DNA from: Clostridium_AD frigoriphilum
Lineage (GTDB): Bacteria; Bacillota; Clostridia; Clostridiales; Clostridiaceae
NCBI RefSeq assembly: GCF_036541405.1
Contig: NZ_JAZHFS010000002.1
Coordinates: 62,001-126,000, forward strand
Direction of reading: 5' to 3'
DNA: 64,000 nt
Shown here: in pieces, positions 16,473 to 24,675 of the stretch
Layout of the letters: every line of letters starts with the position of its first letter
Numbering within the stretch: position 1 is the stretch's first letter
Notes under the pieces: generated by a model
Database searches by the model: none
What the model was told of the DNA's origin: nothing
What the model saw: only the letters and a program-made list of their open reading frames with translations
Position numbers and translations under genes: made by a program

Positions 16473-17117
16473 ATGTACGATTATCGTTGTAAAAATTGTG
16501 AAAATCTTGGACAATGTATGTCTATGATGAATATGCCAATGATGAATATGACAATGATGAATATGCCTATGGGGGATATGAACATGGAGAATATGCCAAT
16601 TGAGGATATTCCAATGGGGGATATGCCAATGATGAGCATGCCAATGGGGAATATGCCCATGATGAACATGCCAATGGGGAATATGCCCATGATGAACATG
16701 CCAATGATGAACATGCCAATGATGAATATGCCAATGATGAACATGCCCATGATGAATATGCCTATGATTGAGAGCGATGATGAAAGTGATGAGAAGTTAA
16801 AAAATATGTATCCTAAGATATACATTAAAATATTACCTATGGTAAAACATCATTGCGATATGATGGTAGCCAAGCATGGAAAAAAATATTGCCCTAGTAA
16901 AGAAGAAATGGATTGTATTTGTAAGGAGATATCTGACAAGTATAAGGAACATTATAGGGGTGAGGAAGAAGTAGAAATAGAGGATAATTGTAGCGATGAC
17001 GATGATAATATGAGGCGAAGACGTCGTTATGGTAGCGGTGGCGGAATTGGTGATATAGCTAGAATATTAATTATCGGAACTTTACTTGGAGGCAGAAGCT
17101 ATAATTACGGATATTAA
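16473..17117 (+). CDS. Methionine-rich repeat protein, possible spore coat component
   Basis: A 214-residue protein in three parts. The first 20 residues hold three Cys (YRCKNCENLGQC). Residues about 17-100 are tandem repeats of the five-residue unit NMPMM or NMPMG with a few variants (DMPM, DIPM). The C-terminal half has a clostridial-looking domain (YPKIYIKILPMVKHHCDMM, then KYCPSKEEMDCIC). It ends with an Asp/Glu patch, an RRRRR cluster and a glycine/tyrosine tail. A TTG at 16461 is open, but GGAGG lies between it and the ATG at 16473. No signal peptide or membrane segment is present. A role in the coat or in metal binding (Met and Cys could bind copper) is inferred only. Confidence 0.8.
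   Translation: MYDYRCKNCENLGQCMSMMNMPMMNMTMMNMPMGDMNMENMPIEDIPMGDMPMMSMPMGNMPMMNMPMGNMPMMNMPMMNMPMMNMPMMNMPMMNMPMIESDDESDEKLKNMYPKIYIKILPMVKHHCDMMVAKHGKKYCPSKEEMDCICKEISDKYKEHYRGEEEVEIEDNCSDDDDNMRRRRRYGSGGGIGDIARILIIGTLLGGRSYNYGY
16524..16769 (+). repeat. 15-bp tandem repeats coding NMPMM/NMPMG
   Basis: About 16 head-to-tail copies of a 15-base unit (AATATGCCAATGATG and variants), in frame inside the Met-rich protein. Neighbouring units differ mainly at third positions (AAT/AAC, CCA/CCC), indicating older copies with purifying selection. The most uniform block is near 16680-16760. Confidence 0.9.
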
Positions 17118-17244
17118 AAGTATGATTAAATTTTATTAAGTATGATGTTTAGGGTATTAGTGCAGAAGTGACAGAAAGAGGATATAATGAAGAGAACCAT
17201 GAAATGATTTCTGTTGTAAATAAATTTAAACAAAGGGGATAACA

Positions 17245-17715
17245 ATGATAAAAACAAATGTTATGCGTATTTTAGATAAAATGAGTGTAGAATATAATGT
17301 TATGACCTATGAGGTCAAAGATGATAAAGTAGATGGGATATCTGTTGCAAAGAAGATAGGTAGAGATGAAAAATATCTCTATAAAACAATAGTTACACAT
17401 GCAAATTCTAAAGAAATTTATGTTATTGTAATTCCTGTTAGACAAGAAATAGATTTTAAAAAAGTAGCTAGAGTAACTAATGAAAAGAACATAGAAATGT
17501 TAGATCTTATAGATTTACAGAAGTGTACAGGATATATTAGAGGTGGGTGTTCTCCCATAGGTATGAAAAAAAAGTATAAAACGTTTATTGACAAAGGAGC
17601 ACTTGAAATAGATAAGATAATTGTAAGTGCTGGGAAAATAGGATTTCAAATAGAGATAAATCCGAATTTATTAAAGGATATCATAGATGGTGAATTTGCT
17701 GATTTAATAAAGTAA
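17245..17715 (+). CDS. ybaK: Cys-tRNA(Pro)/Cys-tRNA(Cys) deacylase YbaK
   Basis: A 156-residue tRNA-editing protein of the classical YbaK/EbsC subfamily. It clears Cys from tRNA(Pro) mischarged by prolyl-tRNA synthetase. The conserved Lys lies in EKYLYKTIV, the substrate-loop GYIRGGCSPIGMKKKY is typical of YbaK proper, and IIVSAGKIGFQIEINP is the C-terminal signature. It is clearly distinct in sequence from the YbaK-like protein encoded at 15575-16033. AAGGGGATAAC lies before the ATG. It is a single gene with a strong bidirectional terminator. Confidence 0.92.
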   Translation: MIKTNVMRILDKMSVEYNVMTYEVKDDKVDGISVAKKIGRDEKYLYKTIVTHANSKEIYVIVIPVRQEIDFKKVARVTNEKNIEMLDLIDLQKCTGYIRGGCSPIGMKKKYKTFIDKGALEIDKIIVSAGKIGFQIEINPNLLKDIIDGEFADLIK

Positions 17716-17721
17716 ACTTAA

Positions 17722-17773
17722 AAACACAAAAAAGATGGTTTCTAATTAATGTAGAAACCATCTTTTGTGTTTT
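17722..17773. terminator. Bidirectional terminator
   Basis: GATGGTTTCT with AGAAACCATC, extended by ACACAAAA/TTTTGTGT, gives a stem of about 20 bp. It lies between the converging ybaK and permease genes and overlaps the permease stop codon. Confidence 0.9.
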
Positions 17774-19280
17774 ATAGGTTTTTTAAATATTTTCTTTCAT
17801 AGTTCCAATATATTATAAATGCAACTACAGCAAAAAATATCGGGCCACCCACACTCCAAAGGGTTGTTGGTAAGTCTCCTTCGAGTGCTGGTTGTATTAT
17901 TGAAAAGAAATTTGCAAATCCAACAGTGAACATAACTACTATTGTCCATATTAAAGCACTTGTGTTAGTTTTAAATATTTCAAAAGGTTTAACAATAGCT
18001 TTGTTTTTCTTAAATGGTGCAAAAGCAAACGCTATAAACATGTATGGAAGAGTCATAGCTACGTTAGTCATTGAAACTAATATTTCAATGAACTTTTTCA
18101 TAGAATCTCCACCAACAACAGAAACAAGGAAAATCATAACACAAACTATTATAGCTTGAATCCACATTGCATTTTGAGGCATTCCGTTTTTCATTTCTGC
18201 CATTTTTCCAGGCCATAATTTAGGTGGCGTACCTTCAATTAATTGTTTTAATGGTGAGAACATTAGTGTAAAGAAAGCACCAGATAAAGCTAAGAACATT
18301 GAAAGTCCAACGAATCTAGCTACACCATGTCCAATTGCTATTGAAGTAGCTTGGGTTGCACCGTATGCATTACCAAGAGAATATCCTAGGTTGTTCATTA
18401 CTACATAACCAGCATTAGCTAAGTTAACGTTATCGCCAGTCATAATAGTAGACCAGTTAGTAAATATACCAACAAGGAATATTCCAAGTGAGTAGCCAAT
18501 TGAGATAATAATTGCTGAAATAACAACACCTTTAGGAAAGTTTTTTTCAGCATTTTCCGTTTCATCAACTAGTCCTCCAACAACTTCAATACCACCATAA
18601 GCAAATATAGCAAATACTACGAATGCAAATGATTGAAGTATATTCCCAACAAATTTAGGGTTTGGTGAATCTATGAATGAACTAATTCCAGTTATAGGCT
18701 GAGCTAAATGACCATGATTTCCTACAAGAACTAGTATAGCTCCGATAAATAAAACTATATTTAATAATGCTACTGCAGTACCTCCAAGTGAAGTTACTTT
18801 TTTTATTTTATCTAATCCCTTAGTTGATATAATTGTAACAAATATTATCCAACATATTCCGAGTATTCCTAGAAATCTTGGGCCCGTTAATCCAAATAAA
18901 CCCCAACTTTTTGTTGTATCTGTACCAAATATCGCATTTGATATTGGAACCCAAACTGTTGACGCAACATTAACCATCCAGATTACATAAGATGCATACC
19001 ACATAAATGTTCCCATAAAAGCAAATTTAGCTCCTACGGACTTTGCCATCCATGAATAAATTCCACCCTTTTCATCCTTGAAAGCTGCACCGAATTCAGC
19101 CATCATGAAAGCAAAAGGTATGAAAAATGTTATTCCTGATAATATGTACCAAGGAATAGCAGCATAACCCATTTTATAAAATGATCTTGGAATGTTATTA
19201 AATCCGTAAACAGAAGTAAAAATCATTAATACCAATGGTACCAATGTTAAATGCTTAATATTTTTTGATTTTTCTGACAT
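17772..19280 (-). CDS. yjeM: APC amino acid permease, YjeM (glutamate/GABA antiporter) type
   Basis: A 502-residue membrane transporter with about 12-13 helices. The N-terminus (LVPLVLMIFTSVYGFNNIPR, then SFYKMGYAAIPWY) is characteristic of the YjeM branch of the glutamate:GABA antiporter family. The FAVFAIFAYGGIEVVGGLVD stretch is the helix-6 substrate region. Members exchange amino acids across the cytoplasmic membrane; the substrate of YjeM itself is not established. The start is an ATG behind AGGGGGA. It is monocistronic, with a gene-free stretch of 312 bases upstream. Confidence 0.88.
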   Translation of the reverse strand: MSEKSKNIKHLTLVPLVLMIFTSVYGFNNIPRSFYKMGYAAIPWYILSGITFFIPFAFMMAEFGAAFKDEKGGIYSWMAKSVGAKFAFMGTFMWYASYVIWMVNVASTVWVPISNAIFGTDTTKSWGLFGLTGPRFLGILGICWIIFVTIISTKGLDKIKKVTSLGGTAVALLNIVLFIGAILVLVGNHGHLAQPITGISSFIDSPNPKFVGNILQSFAFVVFAIFAYGGIEVVGGLVDETENAEKNFPKGVVISAIIISIGYSLGIFLVGIFTNWSTIMTGDNVNLANAGYVVMNNLGYSLGNAYGATQATSIAIGHGVARFVGLSMFLALSGAFFTLMFSPLKQLIEGTPPKLWPGKMAEMKNGMPQNAMWIQAIIVCVMIFLVSVVGGDSMKKFIEILVSMTNVAMTLPYMFIAFAFAPFKKNKAIVKPFEIFKTNTSALIWTIVVMFTVGFANFFSIIQPALEGDLPTTLWSVGGPIFFAVVAFIIYWNYERKYLKNL

Positions 19281-19592
19281 GTTTTTTCCCCCTAACGATG
19301 TTGTAAATAAATCTATTTTACTTTACTAATATAATTATATATAAAACGACAAAAAAATCAATCTTTTTGTAAGTTTTGAGTAAACTACAATTATACTTTA
19401 ATGGAATTTTCAACTATAATTTAAAAATTGTTAATATAATGATGATGATTTACCTTGTATTTGCTGATTTAAGCTTAAAATGGTATAATATAAATAATTA
19501 TAGCTTAATAAAATGGGCACGCTAACTACAAAGGTTTAAAAAGTCGGAGTGTTTTTTGAATTTAATCACAATTAAGTGTTGAAGGAGAGATT
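19281..19592. other. Divergent intergenic region
   Basis: 312 AT-rich bases between the divergent permease and PLP-GNAT genes. GGTATAATAT at about 19481-19490 is a likely -10 region for the rightward gene. No ORF or strong hairpin was seen. Confidence 0.4.
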
Positions 19593-20945
19593 ATGCGAAA
19601 AAGTGGAAGAACACCATTAATGAGAGCAAAAAAATTAGAGAAGGCATTAGGTATTTCGGAGATATATTTAAAACTTGAAGGAACTAATCCATCAGGACAT
19701 AAATATGATCGTATATCAGAAGTTTTAGTTAAAGATGCTATTGCTAATGGATTTAAAAAAATATTAGTTGATGGGTCTGAGTGTTACATACAATCGGTAA
19801 TGTTATTTGCAAAGTTAAATGAAATTGAGATTAAGGTTCCTTTATTCAAGCAAGAGAAATGGAAAATTTCAAAAATAGATAAATCTATTTTATTTGATAT
19901 GCGTGATAAAAAAGATACTATTACACGTTCTAATTTAAGAGATATAGCAGAAAAAAACAACATGTATTTGATGTGTGAATGGAATTTAAATAATATTATT
20001 AGCCATCTTGTGCTAGAAGATATGACAAGAGAGTGCTTAGAACGTATGGATTTTAAGGTTGATACAATTACAATACAATTAGGCCTTGGATATACACTTT
20101 CAAGTGTTTATAGTGGATTAATTAAAAGTTGGGTACATGAGGAATTAGGTAAGTTACCTGAATTAATATGTGGTTCAAATCCGTCGTGGAAAGATTCACT
20201 GGACGAGTACGTTAGGAAAATGCAAATCGGTGGGATTAAAAGCAAGGAAAAAGATACTGCAAAACCTAATTTATACATGGAAGATGATTATACAGGTATA
20301 GTTGCAACAGTTGATAAAATAATTATGGATACACGTGCGGAAATGATTGAGATTGAAGAAATTGATTTAAAAAATGCAGCTAACATGTTAAGAGACCTTG
20401 AAGGTGTTATGGTATCAAGGAAGGAATCATATGCAATTGCGGCATTTATTAAAAATGTAAATCAAGGTAAGCTAAGTAATGGGAAACATTTAATTATTTT
20501 AAATGATGCAAGAAGTGAAATTGAAGTGTGTGAGATTAAAAGCTTTAATGATAAAAACAAAGAAGAGCTGCTTGAGATGACGCGTGATTGGTTATCTACT
20601 TATAATGATTCAGTGGGAGAGACCGTAGATGCTATAGAAAAAGCTATGAAAGAAGGTTTTTTATTAATAGCGAAACGAAATGGTGAAGAGCAGGGTATTT
20701 GTATTGTAGTAAATATGGGGTTTGAACGATTTATTCCAACTTACCACCTGGCATATATTGGTGTTAAGCCAGGTAATAAAGGTCGAGGTGTGGCATCTGA
20801 ACTGATAGGGCGTGCAATTGAACTAACAGATGGTAATCTGTCCCTTCATGTAGATCTTGATAATAAAAAGGCTAAAAATCTTTATCGTAAAATGGGGTTT
20901 AACCATGTATACGATAGGATGATATATAATCATCCAAATGAGTAA
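19593..20945 (+). CDS. Fold-type II PLP enzyme (threonine synthase/TrpB2-like) fused to a GNAT acetyltransferase
   Basis: A 450-residue two-domain protein. Residues 1-about 310 resemble threonine synthase-like fold-type II PLP enzymes (GRTPLMRAKKLEKALG, then YLKLEGTNPSGHKYDR with the presumed PLP lysine). Two features are odd. The lysine context is GHKYDR, not the usual GSxKDR, and the SSGN-type phosphate loop is replaced by GSECYIQS. The domain ends with LIILNDARSEIEV, like the LNDG(R/K)S tail of relatives. Residues about 315-450 form a GNAT domain with the acetyl-CoA loop VKPGNKGRGVASE and the final NLYRKMGFNHVYDRMIY. The substrate is unknown. The two activities could act in sequence on one amino acid. 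GAAGGAGAG precedes the ATG. Confidence 0.85.
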   Translation: MRKSGRTPLMRAKKLEKALGISEIYLKLEGTNPSGHKYDRISEVLVKDAIANGFKKILVDGSECYIQSVMLFAKLNEIEIKVPLFKQEKWKISKIDKSILFDMRDKKDTITRSNLRDIAEKNNMYLMCEWNLNNIISHLVLEDMTRECLERMDFKVDTITIQLGLGYTLSSVYSGLIKSWVHEELGKLPELICGSNPSWKDSLDEYVRKMQIGGIKSKEKDTAKPNLYMEDDYTGIVATVDKIIMDTRAEMIEIEEIDLKNAANMLRDLEGVMVSRKESYAIAAFIKNVNQGKLSNGKHLIILNDARSEIEVCEIKSFNDKNKEELLEMTRDWLSTYNDSVGETVDAIEKAMKEGFLLIAKRNGEEQGICIVVNMGFERFIPTYHLAYIGVKPGNKGRGVASELIGRAIELTDGNLSLHVDLDNKKAKNLYRKMGFNHVYDRMIYNHPNE

Positions 20946-20960
20946 GTTAAAATAAAAAAA

Positions 20961-21012
20961 GGAGATCAAACTACTGAAATATATTTCAGTAGTTTGATCT
21001 CCTTCTTTTTTA
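20961..21012. terminator. Bidirectional terminator, perfect 42-bp palindrome
   Basis: Bases 20961-21002 are a perfect palindrome without a loop (GGAGATCAAACTACTGAAAT and its complement), with A run before and T run after. It lies between the converging PLP-GNAT and acetyltransferase genes. Confidence 0.9.
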
Positions 21013-21017
21013 GAATA

Positions 21018-21572
21018 CTAAACAATTTTTTTTAATATTTTACAAGGGTTTCCTACAGCGACAACATTAGCTGGGATATCCTTTGTAACAACACTACCAG
21101 AACCTATTACACTATTATCACCAATAGTTATACCTGGATTTATTATACATCCACCGCCAATCCATACATTGTTTCCTATAGTTACGGCTTTTGTATAATC
21201 GGCATTTTTAGGTCTCAAATTAGGATCAAGAAGGTGAGTTGCAGTAAATATACTTACATTAGGAGCAATTAATACATTGTCGCCTATTGTTACAAGTCCG
21301 TCATCTAAAACTAAAAAATTAAAATTGGCATAGAAGGTTTCCCCGATGTGAATATTAGTTCCGTAATCACAATTAAAGGGAGGTTCTATTTCAAAATTAT
21401 CACCTATTTTCCCAAATAGTTTTTTTAGAATATTTATTCTATCAGTAACATCTTCTGGTTCAGTATTATTATATAATTTTGTAAGATGCCTTGCTTTATT
21501 TCTTAAAAGGACTAAATCCTTATCATATGCATTATAGATTTCACCATTTAGCATCTTTTGTTTTTCACACAT
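21018..21572 (-). CDS. Sugar O-acetyltransferase, maltose/galactoside type
   Basis: A 184-residue left-handed beta-helix acetyltransferase that moves acetyl from acetyl-CoA to a sugar or related acceptor. The N-terminal MAC domain (KMLNGEIYNAYDKDLVLLR) is followed by hexapeptide repeats. The catalytic His lies in FTATHLLDP, and the C-terminal VIGSGSVVTKDIPANVVAVG is typical. A GTG at 21581 is open, but AAGGGG is best placed for the ATG at 21572. It starts 24 nt after the DUF2179-type gene and is probably co-transcribed with it. The acceptor is not predictable. Confidence 0.92.
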   Translation of the reverse strand: MCEKQKMLNGEIYNAYDKDLVLLRNKARHLTKLYNNTEPEDVTDRINILKKLFGKIGDNFEIEPPFNCDYGTNIHIGETFYANFNFLVLDDGLVTIGDNVLIAPNVSIFTATHLLDPNLRPKNADYTKAVTIGNNVWIGGGCIINPGITIGDNSVIGSGSVVTKDIPANVVAVGNPCKILKKIV

Positions 21573-21596
21573 TTTATACACCCCTTAGTTAGATCT

Positions 21597-22106
21597 TTAT
21601 TTTCTAATACCATATCCGCCATATATAGTTTTAGTATCCATTAGAGAAATTACAGCATTTATATGGGAATCTGATATCAATTTTATTAATTCGTTTTTTC
21701 TTTTTCTTTTAACATGTAATATAAGCATCTTTTTTTCTTCTTTTAACCCTTCGGCATCAACAATAGTAACACCTACATTTTCTTTTCTTAATAGCTCAGC
21801 CAATGTATATCCATCTTTAACAGACACTATTGCATTTATAGTAATTAAGCCTAATGCTAGTTTTTCTTCTAAAATACAACCTATGTAATTTCCACAAGCA
21901 AAGCCTGAGGCATAAGTGATCATTTTAAGTGGTGCTTCATTTATTCCAACAAGCATTGTACCAATTATATATAACCATATAAGTACTTCGAAAAAACCAA
22001 TGATAGAACCATAGAATTTTTCACCACGAGTTATGAGAACTATTCTAATCGTAGTTAATGAAACCTCAACTATTTTAGCAAAAAAAATAATAATAAAACC
22101 TAACAT
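21597..22106 (-). CDS. DUF2179/DUF5698 membrane protein (UPF0316)
   Basis: A 169-residue protein of the UPF0316/YebE-type family. Three hydrophobic helices (about residues 1-22, 32-52 and 55-80) are followed by a soluble DUF2179-like domain (YTLAELLRKENVGVTIVDAEG, with the ends IYGGYGIRK). The soluble fold also appears at the end of YitT proteins, where it is suspected to bind a small molecule. Function is not established. An ATG at 22124 is in frame, but GGAGGG inside the extension supports the ATG at 22106. It is first of a two-gene unit with the acetyltransferase. Confidence 0.85.
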   Translation of the reverse strand: MLGFIIIFFAKIVEVSLTTIRIVLITRGEKFYGSIIGFFEVLIWLYIIGTMLVGINEAPLKMITYASGFACGNYIGCILEEKLALGLITINAIVSVKDGYTLAELLRKENVGVTIVDAEGLKEEKKMLILHVKRKRKNELIKLISDSHINAVISLMDTKTIYGGYGIRK

Positions 22107-22338
22107 ATGTAATCCCTCCAACATAATATATCTTTTGTACGTTTTCTATTACATAATACAATATGCTCTATTTAGAAGAGGTTTGCAAGAACTATTATCA
22201 AAAGTTTATACATATTTAACTAATACAAGAGAGTTTTTTAATTTAGTGGAAAAAATTTGTTTTATATAGTTAACTTAACCAAATATAAATATGCTTAAAC
22301 ATTTTAAGCATAACATTATAATACAGGAGTAGCTAAGT

Positions 22339-22387
22339 GGTTGACAAGTCAACAAAAACTTATTATAATAAGGTTGACTTGTCAACC
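22339..22387 (+). promoter_or_regulatory. Promoter with two MarR-type operators
   Basis: TTGACA (22341-22346), exactly 17 nt, TATAAT (22364-22369). A palindromic site GGTTGACAAGTCAAC covers the -35 box (22339-22353). A near-identical perfect palindrome GGTTGACTTGTCAACC follows the -10 box (22372-22387). A dimeric repressor bound to either would block RNA polymerase. The next gene is a MarR regulator, so autorepression is the simple reading. Confidence 0.88.
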
Positions 22388-22431
22388 AAAATTAAAAATA
22401 TAATAATATACTTAATATAGGGGTGTAATAT

Positions 22432-22872
22432 TTGAAAGAAGACATAATGCATTTGCTAAAACTTAATAATCAAATTTTAAGAAGCACACAAGTTCATTTG
22501 GATAAGATGCTAAAAGAATATGATTTAAGCAGTGGTTCATATCCTTATTTACTTATGTTAAGGGGAAATGAAGGTATTAGCCAAAATAAAATAAGCGAGG
22601 AAGTAGGTTGTGATAAGGCAATGTCAGCTAGAACCATAACAAAACTAATTGATCTTGGATACATAGTTAGGAATAAAGATGAAGATGATTCTAGAGCCTA
22701 TAAGTTGTATTTAACGCAGAAAGCTAAGGTTATAATTCCAAAAGTACTTTATAAGATACATAAATTGGTAGAACTAATTACAAAAGATTTAAATGAGGAG
22801 GAGAAGAGAACTACAATAAACTCATTGAGTAAGGTTCTAAATAGTGTAAAAAAAATGAAAATACAAGGATAA
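22432..22872 (+). CDS. MarR family transcriptional repressor
   Basis: A 146-residue winged-helix regulator. Terminal dimerisation helices flank a central wHTH (about residues 50-105). The recognition region is ISQNKISEEVGCDKAMSART and the wing RNKDEDDSRAYKLYLT carries the family's conserved D-x-R. The start is a TTG behind AGGGGTG. It is followed 13 nt later by a DHA2 efflux pump, the usual arrangement in which a drug or metabolite releases the repressor. Two perfect operators overlap its promoter, so it very probably controls itself and the pump. The inducer is unknown. Confidence 0.92.
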   Translation: MKEDIMHLLKLNNQILRSTQVHLDKMLKEYDLSSGSYPYLLMLRGNEGISQNKISEEVGCDKAMSARTITKLIDLGYIVRNKDEDDSRAYKLYLTQKAKVIIPKVLYKIHKLVELITKDLNEEEKRTTINSLSKVLNSVKKMKIQG

Positions 22873-22885
22873 GAGGAGAATATAA

Positions 22886-24325
22886 ATGAATTCAGCGAAT
22901 GATAGTAATTATAAAAACAGATGGGCAATTTTATTTATAGTTGTAATGGTAACTTTTATGTGCACTTTAGATAGTAGTATTGTAAATGTAGCTTTACCTG
23001 TAATGGCTAAAGCGCTTCATGTAACATCAGCAGGTATACAATTGGTAGTAACAAGTTACTTAATTGTTATCTCAGCAGCTATATTAGTTTTTGGTAAATT
23101 AGGGGATATGCTTGGTAAAACAAAGGTATTCAAGTTTGGAATAGCTTTATTTACTCTGGGGTCTTTATTTTGTGGAATAACAAGTTCTCTTACGGTTTTG
23201 GTTTTAGCGAGAGTTGTGCAGGCGGTAGGAGCTGCAGCGACTATGGCAAACAGTCAAGGAATTATAACAGGAGTGTTTCCTGCAAATGAGAGAGGTAGGG
23301 CCCTTGGAATTACAGGGACGTTTGTTGCACTTGGGGCAATGGTTGGACCGGGGCTCGGAGGATTTATAGTCGATGCTACCAGTTGGGAATATATATTTCT
23401 AATTAACATACCAATAGGCATAATAACTTTATTTTATGGATTAAAAATACTTCCTAAAGCAAACAAAACAGAAAAAGGTAAATTGGATGGATATGGAGCA
23501 TTACTATTTGCATTTACTATAATTCCTCTATTTGTAGCTCTGGGTAAGGGTCAAGAAATTGGGTTTACACACCCTATAATTTTAATAGGTTTTTTAATAT
23601 CAATTGTTTCATTCATACTATTTATATTTGTGGAGAAGAAACGTAAAAATCCTTTATTGGAATTAAAAATATTTGAGAATAAATTATTCTCACTCTCTAT
23701 ATTTTGTGGATTTATATCTTTTGTAGCAATGTTTTGTTCAGTTATTATTCAACCCTTTTATCTTCAGGATGTACTTAATTACTCACCTGCATTTACGGGA
23801 CTTGTACTTATGGTATCTCCTTTAGTTTTGTCTGTTGTTGCACCAATAAGTGGGCATTTATCAGATAAAATAGGATCCGAGATTCTAACTTTTATAGGTC
23901 TAGCAATTAATAGTGTGGGTCTACTTTTAATGTCAACTTTAAATGAACAAACTAGTCTAATGAGTATGGTGTTTTATATAGTCGTTATGACCATTGGTAA
24001 TGGTCTATTTCAATCGCCTAATAATTCTTTAATAATGTCCACAGTACCAAAGGATAAGTTAGGTATTGCAGGAAGTATTAATGGACTTGTAAGAAACCTT
24101 GGAATGGTATGTGGAATAGCTTTATCAACTGCACTTTTATATAATAGAATGAGTTTTAAAATTGGACATCGTGTAACTAATTATATAGTAGGACGAAATG
24201 ATGCATTTATATATGGCATGAGAATTGTATATATAACTGCAGCAATTATTTGTTTCATTGGGGCTGTGTTAACTTTTTCAAGGTTACATAGCAGTAAAGG
24301 AAATTCCAGTATTGATATACAATAG
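22886..24325 (+). CDS. MFS multidrug efflux transporter, DHA2 (14-TM, EmrB/QacA) family
   Basis: A 479-residue proton-coupled exporter of the cytoplasmic membrane with 14 hydrophobic segments. Motif D1 LDSSIVNVALPVM lies in helix 1, motif A GKLGDMLGKTKVF in the first loop and motif C GPGLGGFIVDATSWEYIF in helix 5. All three are diagnostic for DHA2 drug exporters. It is expressed from the MarR operon promoter, with AGAGGAG 7 nt before the ATG. The exported compound is not known; toxic hydrophobic compounds are typical. Confidence 0.92.
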   Translation: MNSANDSNYKNRWAILFIVVMVTFMCTLDSSIVNVALPVMAKALHVTSAGIQLVVTSYLIVISAAILVFGKLGDMLGKTKVFKFGIALFTLGSLFCGITSSLTVLVLARVVQAVGAAATMANSQGIITGVFPANERGRALGITGTFVALGAMVGPGLGGFIVDATSWEYIFLINIPIGIITLFYGLKILPKANKTEKGKLDGYGALLFAFTIIPLFVALGKGQEIGFTHPIILIGFLISIVSFILFIFVEKKRKNPLLELKIFENKLFSLSIFCGFISFVAMFCSVIIQPFYLQDVLNYSPAFTGLVLMVSPLVLSVVAPISGHLSDKIGSEILTFIGLAINSVGLLLMSTLNEQTSLMSMVFYIVVMTIGNGLFQSPNNSLIMSTVPKDKLGIAGSINGLVRNLGMVCGIALSTALLYNRMSFKIGHRVTNYIVGRNDAFIYGMRIVYITAAIICFIGAVLTFSRLHSSKGNSSIDIQ

Positions 24326-24340
24326 GAATTATGGTAAAAT
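24312..24340 (+). promoter_or_regulatory. Promoter at the end of the efflux gene, driving the small ORF
   Basis: TTGATA (24312-24317), a 17-nt spacer and TAAAAT (24335-24340), partly inside the last codons of the efflux gene. Transcription would start about 25 nt before the small ORF at 24373. Confidence 0.55.
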
Positions 24341-24372
24341 TAATATAATAATTTTAAAAAAGGAGTAAAACA

Positions 24373-24519
24373 ATGGCTAAATTCTTTTTAGAGAATACGA
24401 TTTTAGATAGATTACCAATGTCATTATCTGGAATAAGTTTTGCTGATTTCAATTTTACGGGAGAAATCTACCCAAAATTGAATATATCGCTAAAAAGAAG
24501 AAAGTTATCTTTAACTTAA
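24373..24519 (+). CDS. 48-residue small ORF in the ABC-F leader
   Basis: A short frame with a good AAAAAGGAG ribosome binding site 7 nt before its ATG. The product begins MAKFFLENTILDRLP, is mixed hydrophobic and ends with a basic LKRRKLSLT tail. No family is recognised. It is followed after 24 nt by a strong terminator, and 87 nt further by another, before the ABC-F gene. It may be an independent small protein, or a leader peptide whose translation controls read-through into the ABC-F gene, as is known for several antibiotic-inducible ABC-F genes. It is long for a leader peptide. Confidence 0.55.
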   Translation: MAKFFLENTILDRLPMSLSGISFADFNFTGEIYPKLNISLKRRKLSLT

Positions 24520-24542
24520 ATACATTATAATTATGTTATTTG

Positions 24543-24577
24543 AAACCTAGGTAATGACTCTCTTGCCTAGGTTTTTT
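24543..24577 (+). terminator. First terminator in the ABC-F leader
   Basis: AACCTAGG and CCTAGGTT pair perfectly and are followed by TTTT, 24 nt after the small ORF. Confidence 0.85.
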
Positions 24578-24629
24578 GATTCGAGTATGAATATGTTAGA
24601 ATAACTAATCTATATTAAAATCAAACATA

Positions 24630-24675
24630 AAAACTTCGGCAAGTGTTTCTTGCTGGGGTTTTATTTATTTTTAAG
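24630..24675 (+). terminator. Second terminator in the ABC-F leader
   Basis: AAAACTTCGGCAAG pairs along all 14 bases, with wobbles, with CTTGCTGGGGTTTT. A T-rich tail follows. It lies about 75 nt before the ABC-F start. Confidence 0.75.

Noticed and set aside
16524..16769. Regular repeats that could suggest a CRISPR array
   Set aside because: The unit is 15 bases, head to tail, without spacers and in frame with a coding sequence.
16481..16825. Long open frame on the minus strand opposite the Met-rich repeats
   Set aside because: It is the reverse reading of the ATG-rich repeat (an Ile/Gly/Met repeat), has no ribosome binding site and only mirrors the real gene.
22339..22387. The two GGTTGAC palindromes as insertion-sequence ends or attachment sites
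   Set aside because: They coincide exactly with the promoter of a MarR operon and no transposase or integrase is near, so operators explain them.
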